A DNA stretch of 64,000 nt from Semisulcospira habei (taxonomy: Eukaryota > Mollusca > Gastropoda > Semisulcospiridae). The position numbers and the translations under genes are program-made. The DNA is taken from assembly GCA_036245525.1 (NCBI GenBank), contig BTPG01000005.1:126245725-126309724 (forward strand). Reading direction: 5' to 3'. Position 1 is the stretch's first letter; the number at the start of each line of letters is the position of its first letter. The notes under the pieces are model-generated. The model had not been told where the DNA came from and did not search any database. It saw nothing but the letters and a program-made list of their open reading frames with translations. Below, in pieces: positions 11,140 to 22,400 of this stretch.

Positions 11140-14100
11140 TCATTTCTTATTCTTTCTCAGAGTTTCCTTGTAGCAGGATTTCAGTTCTGCAAGCTCTTGA
11201 CTTGTGTACCCCATCACTCTCTGACATGGTTTGCCTGGCTTGGACTTTACCACAAGGAGAGCTTGTAGAGTCTCTTGTCCAATGCTTGCTCTGGTGTCAG
11301 TCCTGTTTTTCCTGACACAGCTGAAGATCCGTTCGCAGTGTGAACTGGAGTGAGGGATGGTCAGAATTCCTTGCATGAACTCTGGCAGATGCTGGAATTT
11401 TCTGCCACCAGTTTCATCAGTCACGTCTTTGACCCTATTCCAGAACTCATCGACTCTCTCTTCCTTGAGCTCAACATCTGCCTCTTCAAGAATGTAAGCT
11501 TGGAACCTGGTAAATTCCAGCTTCACTGCCTCTGCACTGGCTCCAGGAGGTATCAGTACTGGAAATCTGGTGAGAAAGTATTTCACACTGTCCAGATGTC
11601 GGTCGTCTGGAACTCTGGATTTTGCATTTGCCTGCCTCTGCATGTCCTTTTGCACGACAGCAGGATCCGTCACCTCCGCATGTCTAAGGAGGACATCATC
11701 CACTGGCAGTCTCTTCCCAATGTAGGCCGAGGCTGTGATGAAGAACTGCTTCACATCTGAGTAAAACTCCTTCAATCGTTCTGGACGAAGGCAGTTCTGC
11801 TCACTGGCTGCAATGAAACTTCTCGCATCATCTCCAATGATCAGGTCATCATCAGCTTTGTGGTGGTACGCTTCCCTGAACTGTACCTCCTTGAGCAGTT
11901 CCCCATGCTTGTTTGCCAATGCGACTGGCCTCAGATAGCGCTCAAACAGGTGGTGCTGCAACTTGAATATTGTTCTTCTTAAGATGTGCACCATTGGCTG
12001 GTCGCACTGAAGGGCTACGTTTGGTGTGTCAAACACCTCAAGGGCACTCTTTAGGAACATACAGTACAACTTAGAGGTAGGTGACCTGAAAATGGTACAC
12101 AGGCGGTCCAGGCGATCTGCTTGTCTGCTTGATCTGTCAGCGCGGGCTAGCTTCTCTTTCTTGAAAAATTCCTTCAGCGCCTCCCAGTTCTCAAGTAAAC
12201 GGGGCAGGCAGACTCTGAGGCTGAGCCATCTGGTGGACACGTGCTTCAGAATTTTCTTCCCTTTGACCTCATAATGGAGCTGAATGGTCTTCAGGTCCAA
12301 CAGTCTGGTTGAGCTCTTGTCGAGATAATAATACACATCGACAAGAAGCTCATCCACTTTTAGGGACAGCTGCGAAGATGCTGCAAAATAAATACATTTG
12401 AAATAAGACACAGAGAGAATAAAAAATCAATCGCAATTAGAGAAGAAAACAAACATGTACGGCTTATTGCTTTTTGTCCAACATGAAGGTAATTTTGAAG
12501 ATGGGTCACTAAACAGGGTCTGAAAAAATTATTATCACAGTTTGATTGGAAACTAGGACCTTTCGATCAAAAAAAAAAAAAAAAAATGATTAGGGCGTAA
12601 CGTCTTTTGTCCACCACACGGGAGATTTCAAAGATGGGGCACCGAAAAAAGGTCTGAACAAATTTTGACCCAAGCTGGATTCGAACCCGGCACCTTTTCG
12701 GTCGAGAGGCGAACACTTTCACCACCGAGCCACCCAGCTCCCCACCTTTCAAATGAGAGTCGACAGCACAAACATATGTCATGTACAAAGCACACAAACA
12801 TTACGCAAAGTCTGGAGACAAGATCAATCAATGTGTCTTTTTTAAAAAGTTGAAAGTGATTACCATTATGAGCTGCGATGTGTATCAGATGACACACACA
12901 GCCAGACAGGAAAATGTTTGGATGCTTCTGCCTCATGAATCCGTTCACCCCCTTAGTTTCCCCAACCATGACGTTAGCATTGTCACAGCCCAGGGCAATA
13001 CAATTCGTCCATGGAATGGCAGAAGCCTCCAGCTCATCTTCAATAAGCTTGAAAATGTTTTCACCTGCAAGCAAAATAACCAAAAATGTAGAACCGAACT
13101 AGAAAACAAGAATGCCAACGTTAAGTTTACCAGGGACGACCACTGGCCCAATACATACTCACTTTCGCTTCACATGAGACAATAATGTTGACAGAAAAAT
13201 AGTTGGAGATGATCTGACAGCAAACCCATCTCACACAAGCGCACACACAAATTTACATTTCTAAATCATTCTTTTTTTGTTTATTACTATCAACCCATCT
13301 CACACAGTTGCACATACACAATTACAAAGAAGTACCCAACGGAGAAAGAAACACGCTTAGAAAAGACGGGTACAACACAATTTATTAATATTTTGGGTAA
13401 ATACCCTTTGTCAAAATAGACAAACAAACAAACATAGAGATTAGCCGCTACTTATCTTCAATGGCAGAAGGAATGTGATGTATACACAATTACGTATAGT
13501 GGTACACATTTCTTAATTAATCCATAGCAGTTAGCACACAAGTGTATACACATTTACATTTCTTAATTATTGTGTGCAACACTTACCTGTGGCACGATCA
13601 GACAGGAATGGAAGTGACAACAGCTCTGACTGCACCAAGCCAGTGTTGAGGTTTAATGTCCGCACCACCAATAGGAACATCTTCTCGTTTGCATCGTTAC
13701 TTCCATCGGTGGAAATTGTAAACGGTCCCTTCTTCATCCTGTTCACAAGTTCCTCTTTGAAGCTTTGCCCTATTTTCTTTACAATAGCAGTTGCTTTGCT
13801 CCGTCCACAAGCGAAGTCAGCTGCTATTTTTGAGTCCTTGAACATCAACTTGAAAGCTTCACTGAAACGATCAGCTGCGGCGAGCGGCAGGTTGAATTCT
13901 GCGATAAGTTCAACCATCATGGTTTCAGCGCGAGTAACCTCTTCAACTGTCGGCCCGGTCACCTTCTTCTGAGCAAAGAAGTTCGTGATGGCATTAGCAC
14001 TCTTCGGCTTTGATGCATTAACATGTTTTTGTGCCTTGACATGCCTCCTGCAGTCATCAATACCGCCATGGGCTATAGAAAAATCGCATCTGCATGCAAT

Positions 14101-14283
14101 GCAAAAGGCAAACTGTGGGCCTTTCTCGCTCTTCTGAATCAAAGGATACCTTTCTGCATATTGCGAACGAAAGGTCTGCACTGAAGTAGCAACAACTTTC
14201 TTCTTTTTCCTCGAAAACAAAATTCCACTTTCTTCATCACTTTCGTCGGTTTCGTGCATACGCTTGCTCTCTTTCATAGCCAT
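11140..14283 (-). CDS. hAT transposase, three exons
   Basis: Exons are 13587-14283, 12864-13064 and 11140-12380. Donors (GTAAGT, GTAATC) and acceptors (TTGCTTGCAG, TATTTTGCAG) agree, and phases 1/1 keep the frame for about 712 codons. Exon 1 has a BED-like finger (CIACRCDFSIAHGG to CRRHVKAQKH) and the first catalytic Asp region (FTISTDGSNDANE). Exon 2 has LGCDNANVMVG (second Asp region) and CVCHLIHIAAH. Exon 3 has STRWLSLRVCLPRLL and the C-terminal hATC dimerisation region (PHSSSHCERIFSCVRKNRT). No stop or frameshift was seen, so it could encode a functional enzyme. It would bind the TIRs and excise the element by the DDE mechanism. Confidence 0.85.
12466..12566 (-). repeat. Old fragment of the tRNA-derived SINE
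   Basis: This block aligns to the 3' half of the adjacent SINE (TTTTGTCCA, GAAGATGGG, GGTCTGAA, then a decayed B-box region) but is more diverged and ends where the younger copy begins. The younger SINE probably inserted into it. Confidence 0.6.
12567..12745 (-). mobile_element. tRNA-derived SINE in hAT intron 2
   Basis: Read on the minus strand the element starts GGGGAGCTGGGTGGCTCGG, containing an A-box-like TGGCTCGGTGG, and has a perfect pol III B box GGTTCGAATCC about 40 bp later. A non-tRNA body follows, ending in a poly-A tail (T/A run at 12570-12586). ACCTTTC occurs on both sides (about 12559-12565 and 12746-12752) and is a likely target duplication. It is transcribed by pol III if active and needs LINE machinery to move. 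Confidence 0.8.
13095..13190 (+). repeat. End fragment of the TGACCTTGACC repeat family
   Basis: The stretch AATGCCAACGTTAAGTTTAC followed by GACCACTGGCCCA and ACATACTCACTT matches the right ends of the copies at 15690-16020 and 35090-35880. It sits in hAT intron 1, so this family inserted after or with the hAT element. Confidence 0.6.
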
Positions 14284-14529
14284 GTTTAATCAACGCGTGT
14301 TCGCGCGGCACAAAATGGTCGCCAGGAAAACCCTCTAGTAGCAGTGCGCGCATGCGCGGGGAGAATACTATATGCGCGACTATGTCTCCAGACGGACTTG
14401 CGCTCACTCGAACAAAATCGTATTTTCGACCAGCCCAAAATCGTAATTTTTGACAAGCAACCGTAGTTCCGTAGTTTGTTGTCAATTTTCGTAGAAACTA
14501 CGGGAAAATCGTAGGGGTAGGCAGCTCTG

Positions 14530-15172
14530 TAGAAGGAGCGGTGGGGGTGCCAAACGTCAGGATGATGGTAGGGAGATGGATCTCCCTACCACCTCGTTTG
14601 GAAACGAAGCGCCTGACGTAGGTCACCCCCTGTGACTTAAGGTTCCGTACAAGTTCATCTTCAGACAGTTCTGCCAATGCTTGATCTTTAATCACTCCTC
14701 CAGGAGAATACAGCGTTTTCTGGGGAGTGACCTCCACTGGAGTGTCCCCGATAGAGGAGAGCCTCAGTAGCCCATTGGAGTGTGCCCGGGTACAGCACTC
14801 TACCAGCAAGTCACAAGACCTGAGGCGCTGGGCCTCAGGCCTGCCAACACGGCTTCTGAGGGTCTCCCCTACCAGGAAAGGGTGCAGCTTGGAAACAGGC
14901 TTCTCTTTAACTTTGCTGTGGATAATGAGAAAGCGAGGCCAGACGGCTGACGCCTGAGGCGTCGCTTCCTCACAATCGGAGTCGCTATCATTTTCAAGGT
15001 CAATGTCAGTGGCTATGTGCCGCTTTGGTGCCAGTTTTTTTTTTAAAATATTTTTCATGTTATAGTATGATAGATATTCATCCCCCAGGGGTCCCTGCCT
15101 GCCATCGAGCCCAACAAGGGAAAGTGCAACTGTCGGCGGGTCTCCAGCCGACGCACAATGGAGACTGCCCAA
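14530..15172 (-). pseudogene. Jockey-like ORF1 (gag) N-terminal half
   Basis: A frame from 15172 encodes an acidic N-terminus, then WPRFLIIHSKVKEKPVSKL, HPFLVGETLRSRVG, DLLVECCTRAHSNGLL and a segment ending LPTIILTFGTPTAPST, the typical gag of mollusc and arthropod Jockey-like LINEs preceding the CCHC knuckles. The hAT element interrupts immediately after APST; the rest continues at 10453. The first residues near the start may be non-ATG. Confidence 0.7.
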
Positions 15173-15690
15173 AAGATATACTCAAGGGGGTAAGCCCGAT
15201 TGAACCGTTTGAGCCACCGCCTTCTATCACACTGCTGAATGCAGGGGAATACAGGCGTAAAGCACCTAATCAGCAGCAGAGGTTATAGCATGGTGCTCCG
15301 TATAGCAACCCGCAATGTCAACAGGGGGATAGGGCTCAATGTGACAAGAGCCGATTGACGAGGCTGGTACGACTAGCCTCCCGTTTAGGCAGAAGTCCAG
15401 GCCAAAGTGGAGTGTTTCAGCCACCAGGATCCTCTTCTCCCCCGACACGGGTCTCCAAGCACGGCAAACACTTGGGATCCAAAGGACCAAAAGCTCACGA
15501 GTATTTTTAAGGACCAATCCAACATGGTACGACCTGGGTTAGCACAGCTCCTTAAAAACTGGACCAGTGAAAAAGACTGAACAACATATCTGCTGGCATC
15601 AAGTCCTAATCCTGGACAAAAATGGCACCCCTCTGCTAGCCAACTCAGTCAGTGACTGAGGAGACTACCCACCCATGCCACATGGAGGCC
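15173..15690 (-). other. Probable 5' UTR of the Jockey-like LINE
   Basis: No convincing reading frame. GC-rich and continuous with the gag block, it ends where the AT-rich TGACCTTGACC repeat starts. Assigned to the LINE leader by position only. Confidence 0.4.
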
Positions 15691-16020
15691 GGTGCCGAGT
15701 ACGTATAGAAAGGTCTTACCATCAGGTATCTTTGTACCAAGTTTGGGTTTGAAGTTGTAAATAGTACTTGAGAAAAAATAAATTATGTCCCAAAATAGCT
15801 ATGTTTGATATGCTTCCTGATCCCCTGTGACCTTGACCTTTGTGAGAGGTCACTGAAATTGGTATGTTTAGAAAGGTCTTGCCACAAAGTATCCTTGGGC
15901 CAAGTTTGAAGACTGTAGCTTGAATAGTCTCCTAGAAAATGCCAAAGTTAAAGTTTACCATGGACTACGGAGAGACGACCACTGGCCCAGAACATACTCA
16001 CTTTTGCTTCGCAGGTGAGC
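15690..16020 (+). repeat. TGACCTTGACCTTT repeat family, copy 1
   Basis: The unit contains AAAGGTCTTACCATCAGGTA, TACCAAGTTTGGGTTTGAAG, then CCCTGTGACCTTGACCTTTG with an inverted GAGGTCA, and ends with AAAGTTTACCATGGACTAC and GACCACTGGCCCA. Related copies lie at 35090-35880 and 60400-60960. Units of about 150-170 bp appear in tandem within copies. Confidence 0.75.
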
Positions 16021-16120
16021 CAAAAAGCAGTATCTGTTATGCTTCTAGAAAAATGGAATAAAATGAAATGAAAGGATAAATGATGAGGTACATTTGAAAG
16101 ACCATTGAACACGATCCAGC

Positions 16121-16187
16121 TGCAAGAGACACAGATCCTCATGAGCCCCCACAGCAGTGGGGACTCATGAGGATCTATGTCTCTTGC
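16121..16187. repeat. Imperfect hairpin (CAAGAGACA arms)
   Basis: Arms GCAAGAGACACAGATCCTCA and TGAGGATCTATGTCTCTTGC pair almost perfectly around a loop containing CCCCACAGCAGTGGGG. Related half-copies are near 17690-17755 and 57340. It belongs to a small foldback repeat family; no coding content. Confidence 0.65.
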
Positions 16188-16253
16188 TGACACCACTTTG
16201 AATACATGTTCACAGTCTACGAACTTTATGGCCTCAGAAGCTAACAACCTTAC

Positions 16254-16423
16254 CCTTTTCCTCGTAAGGAGATGGAGGCTTCAGGACACTCTCGTCGGCC
16301 AACAGCTGTCTGAGCTCCGACTCCAGCAGGCCTGAGGAAGAGGCCTCCAGTAGACATAGCGTTGCAACCATCAGTTCTCCTCCTTCTTCGCTCTCCAGCT
16401 GACTCAGCAGGTCATCCAGTATA
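16254..16423 (-). CDS. NACHT gene exon 13
   Basis: Acceptor TTTTTCAG, donor GTAAGG, entry phase 2, exit phase 1. It encodes ILDDLLSQLESEEGGELMVA followed by TLCLLEASSSGLLESELRQL, a helical winged-helix-like segment after the NTPase core (the pattern of a short Leu-rich helix then SGLLESEL is common in NACHT proteins). No further exon is visible to the left. Confidence 0.8.
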
Positions 16424-19400
16424 CTGAAAAATTACAATCACTCATGATATCCAAACCAAAAGCATGTGAAATTCAAGGAAATTATCCCTTCTTTGCTGGT
16501 CATTTTCTTGACTCACTTTAAGACTTAATGCCCACCACACACCATATATTGGCGACTATAGTCGCCTATGCACAGAGTGAGCCAGGCTTTAACCCTCTGG
16601 CTGTTAGTTGTGCATTTTGTCAAGGTGATTCCTTGCAAGAATAATCTCAACAAAATATTCAACCGACAGCCAAAGGGTTGAAATAAACATAACAGCCATA
16701 TGTGCGCTCATGTGTAACCCTTTGCGTGTCGATAGCAGTTTCAGTCATGATGATTCCCTTTTTATGTCGGTATTTAGTCGTAATGATTCCTGTAGGAATC
16801 ATCGTGACTAAATACCGACATAAAAAGGGTTAATTTTCATCATCATCATAGTAATGTGGTAATCCGAAGGTTGAGAAATATTCCCACAGTGAGAAAAATT
16901 TCATAATTTTGGACCACATGACTCAAAGCTGTAAGGTCTTTACAGAACAGCACACAGTTACGATGAGAAAAGTTAATTATTTTAACCCTTTGCATGTCGG
17001 TAGCGGTTTTAGTCGCGATGATTCCAGTAGGAATCATCGCGACTAAAACCACTACCGACACACAAAGGGTTAAGTTGGGAAATTTGACAGCACCTGTCCA
17101 CACAAGAATACATAATTATACATTTTATATAATATTATTACCAGAGATGTAATATAGGTGTGCCTGCTGACAGTGATCAAGTTGAGCTGTTATCAATCAC
17201 CACATGCTGAGTCAACAAAATGTATAAAAATGTATCCAAAATGTCATACCTCAGCAGGCCTTCATGAAGCTCTGAGATTTTCTCATCAATCTGGGAGTGG
17301 TCATCAAGATGTCGGATTTCCTCACAAGCAACTGAGAGCCACAGCGGATTGTCTGACGATTCTTTCTTCAAAAGTTTAGCCATTTGCTGGTCGGTCAGCT
17401 GTTTCCCATACCGAGCCAGCATTTCCTCCACCATACTCTGTCAACAACAAGAATGGCAAAGTTCTCCTCACACACGGCTCACACGCAGGACTACATACAC
17501 TTGAGATGACCTTCTGTGATCTTAACCCTCAGCGGAGGCCACTCAAATGAGCAACATTAGCCAGCACGATTGTCTTATCATAAGAAACCACCATGCCTAA
17601 TATGATCTGACATTGCCATGGGCGACAGTGTGAAAATCTGAAATGACTGAAAATGGTCTACAGACTAACTCTGTCCCACAATCCACGCCGAGAAAGAGAC
17701 AAACATTCTCATGAGCTACTTCTTGGGCTCATGAGAACTTATGCCTTTTGCAGATAGAACAGGCGAGCCGAAAGGCGGTTCTGTCTGAACCAAAATGCTG
17801 AAATCAGTTTTCTGGGATTTTGAAAAGCTGAATCAGTCTCCAAGACTGAAGAGATACAGCGCTAACGACAACAACAACAACAACAAAGCTCATTTCGATA
17901 ACTTACAACATTCCTACCACATTTCTGCACAGCTTGGCATCTCGGAGATGGACTGACAATGAAAGCTCAGACGTGATTCCTGAAACAGATTGACACCTCC
18001 AGGTGACAAGCTTTCCAGGCATCGCCTTTGATCTATCAATCGTCCATGCATCTCCTATGTTAGCACTTGAACCCTTTTAGCCCCACAGCGGCAATTCCCA
18101 AGTTTTGGAGGTGTTCCCTAACGACTATATACCAGTTACAGGAGATGGCTTGACCATGATAATTTAAGGGTAGTGCCAGAGCAGCTTGGCGCCAGCAGGC
18201 GCCAAGCTGCTCTGGCACTACCCTTGAATTATCATGGTCAAGCCATCTCCTGCTGTAGGGGGTTGGGGCTAAACGGGTTAACTGAAGCACAACAGCTGCA
18301 GGCGTAACAAACTTACCCTACGTGAGGGCAAGTCCAAGGGATCGATGGCCATCTCAATGGGCTTTGTCTCCCTGGACATGAGTGCGTGATGAACTGTGGT
18401 CTCATGGATCATTGTCAACACACATCGAACCTGGGGAGCTAACTTCCTTGGCAGCCAACTTATCACACGTGCGGCATTTTCTTCTGTGAACTGAAACCAA
18501 GATGAGATTGATTGATTGATTGTACATTGCTTAACGTCCCGACAGCAACAAGGCTTTCTCAGGACGTGCCTGCACTGCTTGTGAAAAAAAAAAAAAAAAA
18601 AACAGAACATTGAATGTATGTCGCCAGCCGGTCAAATACGTTAAATAAACCTAACACATGGGGCTAAATAAAGCTAAGACCATTTAGCAACACACATCCA
18701 ATATCAAGAGCTACAGGCAGTGCAGACAGTAGGGAGAGTTTTAAAAAGGCAAATACAGGTGAATGGACCTCGGATAGACAGAAACACATGCCCCAGAATA
18801 GAGAGAACAACTCACCCTGTGGGGCTGACCAGGGTGACCCTGGGAACTAAAAATTACCTAACCCCACCCAAGTCCCCCAGGGCAGACCCGGGTGGGGGTG
18901 AAACCAAGATGAGAAACAGTGAATTAACAAACAAATTATATGAAAAACAGTCCAAGAAAACCACATGAAATAACCCTTTTCATCCTGAGAATGAATTTGA
19001 CTGATCGTTCCAGGGCCTGAGGCGCCAAGCTATTTTTGCACCACCCTTGAACTAAAACAGTTGGTCTATCTCCTAATCTGTAATGTATCCTTCATAAGAC
19101 AATAAGCAAATTTTACAAAATCAGCCTCAGGACATAATGGGTAAATCACATCACATGAAATAAACAATAATAACAAGTATTTGCAGCAGTAGACTACAGC
19201 ATTTATTTGTGTTTGAGGAAGAGGACACAATACAGCATTTTTCGGACATGCCTTGTGAAAAAAGATGCCAGAGGAGCGGTACATGTGAAAACATCTGTAT
19301 CTTCCTGCTTAGAAGTAACATAAAAGCATCCAACATCATTCATGGGTCAAAACAGGTGCTGGAAAAAAAAGCTGAAAGTAGGGGGATCCGGGAGCATCCC

Positions 19401-22400
19401 CCCCCCCCTCCCCCTACCCCAGAAAATTTTTTAAATGAAGATTAAAATCTTCTTTTTTTTTAAATCGCACCAAAAAATTGCACCACTTCCATCTCCATTT
19501 GTTTCTCACTCCCATTTCTTTAAAAGTATCGTCGCGAGCAACAATGTGTGCTGACGCCATCTTTGAAAAATGAAGCATACCAAAAATTAACAAGAAACAA
19601 ATCTGACAACTTGTAGACCTGCACCGTTTAAGAACCACGACCATTTCAGAATATTTTAATTTATTTTTTGCATGCGGAATTGCCTTTTTTAAAAAAGCGG
19701 ATTAAAAAAAAATTAACGCTGATATCCTCGGAAAAGTGGAAGATTCTGACCCCTGATCATTGCTTTTGGTTACAAAAGTAACGGCAGGACAAAAGCAAAT
19801 CAAGCTGCATTACAACCTCCTTGGGCACGCAAACACTGGTGTTGTTTTCAGCACCGGCAGCTGCATGCAAAGGGTGTTAAAAGAATCATTATTTTAGTAT
19901 CAGAAGACATTAGCGTGTGATGCCATGCAAGCTGCAGTATGTACTCACGGCGCAGAGTCACCGAAAAAGCAGAGGCAGCAGAACATGGTGAATGCACAAA
20001 AAAAAAAGAAGTGTGGTGACATACTTCAGCTACCTGGTTGAGGGCATCAATAAAGATGATTAGGGGTCGAGTGTTGGGGTTGGACAGCATACTGCAGCAC
20101 ATCATGGACGCCGAGTCCAGATCCTTGGGCATATTGGAGTTCTGAAATAAATTAAAATAAAAATGTATTTTTCTCTAAAATGTATTTAAAAAAAAAAATA
20201 CTTACCGATGGCATTACTAGATGGAAGGTACACTTAGGTTACCGATTTCAACCTAAGAATCCATTGTGTATACCTACTCAACAGGGCAGGCGACTCTAGG
20301 GAGTCATTACCAAGAAACCCAGAGTAGCCTCCCTTCCCTCCCTATCCGGTCATGTGCGCAGTGGTGTCACGCCAGTCTTACTCTTAGCTTCCAGGCGGAA
20401 AGCAGGATAGGCAGGGGGGGGGGTCTCCGAGTAATGCCATCGGTAAGTATTTTTCGAAAAAATACATTTTAGAGAAAAATACATTTGTTTCCTCAAAATC
20501 CATACTGATGGCATTACTATTTGGAAGAATAGCGAAAAGGAGGTGGGTGCTGCCCGCCAGGTCCTGCCACAGCACATGCTTAGCGGTCACGAACAGGAGC
20601 AACCTCCAGACGATTTCAGCTAAGCGGACCTAGAGCGCCTGAGGCGCCGAGAAGGAGTGTTGCGCCGCAGCGACGTCCCCCAGCCAGGGCCAGGTTCTCC
20701 CACTGGCCCGAGAGGTCCCCGAGATAGAGGCGGGCAAGGTGGAATCTGGTCGCCACCCGACAGCTGCAAAAATGTTTCTCATGGCACAGTCGCGGTCAAA
20801 CGTGATGCTCGTGGAGACCACTCTCACCTCGTGTGCCCAGATATGCAACCTCTTTGCCCCTTCTGGGGTGAGTACCTCGTATGCGGACGGGGTGACCCAT
20901 CGCAGCCATGAGGAGATCATCTGCGCAGAGATGGCGCCCCTGCCGGGGGATAACGGTAGAAAGAATCGGGTCTGACCACGCCGGAAAGGTCTCGTACTGC
21001 GCCGGTAGACTCTCAGCACCAAACCGCCGGGTGGGAGTCCTTGGCCTGGGCATGCCGAGGGTCCAGAAAAACCTTCCGCCCGACACGAGCTGCGCTGAGC
21101 ACAGGGCAGAGCCCCTGCTGCTGAGTGCCAAGCACTCTGGGGGGAGGGAGGGTCCAGTGATGCCATCGGCCCAGAGGATCCACGACCCATGGGATGAGAC
21201 TCCACGGCTGACGGAGAGGATGCGCGCCAATGCGAGTGTTCCACAGAAACCTTCCGCCTGGTGCAAGCTGCGCCGAGCGCAGTGCAGAGCCCCTGCTGCC
21301 GAGTGCCGAGAACTCTGGGGGGAGGGAGGGTCCAGCAATGTCATCGGCCCAGCGGATCCGTGACCCAAGGGACAAAACTCCGCGGCTGACGGAGAGCATG
21401 TGCATCGAACGCGAGTGTTCCTCCACCCGAGGCTGCCTCCTCCGAGCGCTGGGAAGGTCCCCTGCCATCGAATGCCGCATACCCGAGAGGGAAGGGTGAG
21501 TGGAGGGGAGGGGTCAGGAGCAGTCCTCGTCCATGGAGATCCAAGACTCGAGTGGTTAGGCTAGGGACCCGGGCTTTGGTCGAGGTCTGGGAAGACATGC
21601 AGGACCAGAGGAATTTGTCACCGCTTAGCAGGGCGGCTCCAGCCACTGCCGGCCACGCTCCGTGGAGCGGGCAGGCAAGGTCTCATAGGATCAAATGAGG
21701 CCGCAGTGTGGATTAACCGCGCAGCGGGGCGACTCCCGCCGTTGCCGGCCACACTCCTGATGGTGGGCGGGCAAGGTTCCGCCTGGGTTGCTTCAGCAAG
21801 TGGGAGGCGCGGGAAGTCGCATGGGCAGATCACAGAATAGGCAACCCGAAGAGTGGGAGCTGTCTGTTCCATCTCGTCGCGAAGGGCGATCCAGGGTGTT
21901 TCCCAGTGCACGCCGATCATCTCAATGAAGTCTGGCCAGAGGGCCCACCCAGTGTGGGGAAGCTGCCCCTGCCGAGAGAGGGTGTCCGCCCGAACGGCCA
22001 GATGGCCTGGGATGTCGCGCCTAAGGCGAGATTCCGCGATCCCTGCACCCTAGGAGAACCTGATAGGCATGCCGAGGTACAGGGAGCGCGTACTTCGCTG
22101 CTCCCAATGAAGCCCTGCTGGTTGCATCGTCGGATAGGATCAAAGCTCCTGGCAACTGAGACGAGCGTCTCAGTGGAAGAGCGCCATCCAGATGGCCTTC
22201 AACTCCAGCCAGATGATGTGCTCACTTGCGAGGCCCGGAGGCCATCGGCACGCAGCCGCACTAAAGACCGGCAGTAAGTGCGCCCCCCAACCGGTGAGAC
22301 TTACGTACGGCAGAGCGAAACTGGGGAAGCGGGCTGGACCGGTGGAGGCTGACGGCAGAGTTGTCCGCCAGGAGCCGGGCGACAGGTACCCGCGGCCCAG

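Larger units (their letters stand above)
10454..14529 (-). mobile_element. hAT DNA transposon, apparently intact (about 4.1 kb)
   Basis: The terminal inverted repeats are CAGACCTGCCTACCCCTA on the left and CAGAGCTGCCTACCCCTA at the right end read inward (one mismatch in 18). The Jockey gag target is duplicated as TAGAAG at 10448-10453 and 14530-14535. Six bases is shorter than the 8 bp usual for hAT elements. The interior holds one three-exon transposase gene, two SINE copies in its second intron, and AT-rich subterminal DNA (10500-11130). Confidence 0.85.
2585..15690 (-). mobile_element. Jockey-like non-LTR retrotransposon, broken by four insertions
   Basis: Three separated blocks form one minus-strand LINE: 14530-15690 (5' UTR and gag N-terminus), 8073-10453 (gag C-terminus, endonuclease, RT N-terminus) and 2585-2929 (RT middle). 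Reading frames resume across each gap at matching protein positions. The gaps are a hAT transposon (10454-14529), LINE-B (3973-8072, containing LINE-A) and a solo LTR (2930-3958). DIRS-a interrupts the RT at 2584, so the 3' end is left of the window. The protein style (gag with CCHC knuckles, APE endonuclease, RT ending PSWHQA then VVPIPKPGKD) fits the Jockey/I group. It is the oldest element of the cluster. Confidence 0.8.

Noticed and set aside
12660..12745. A functional tRNA gene
   Set aside because: A and B boxes are present but the cloverleaf arms are not convincing, and the unit continues into a SINE body with a poly-A tail and flanking duplication.
14727..15288. Plus-strand ORFs near the Jockey gag start
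   Set aside because: Antisense to the gag frame and its leader; no motif or start context supports them.
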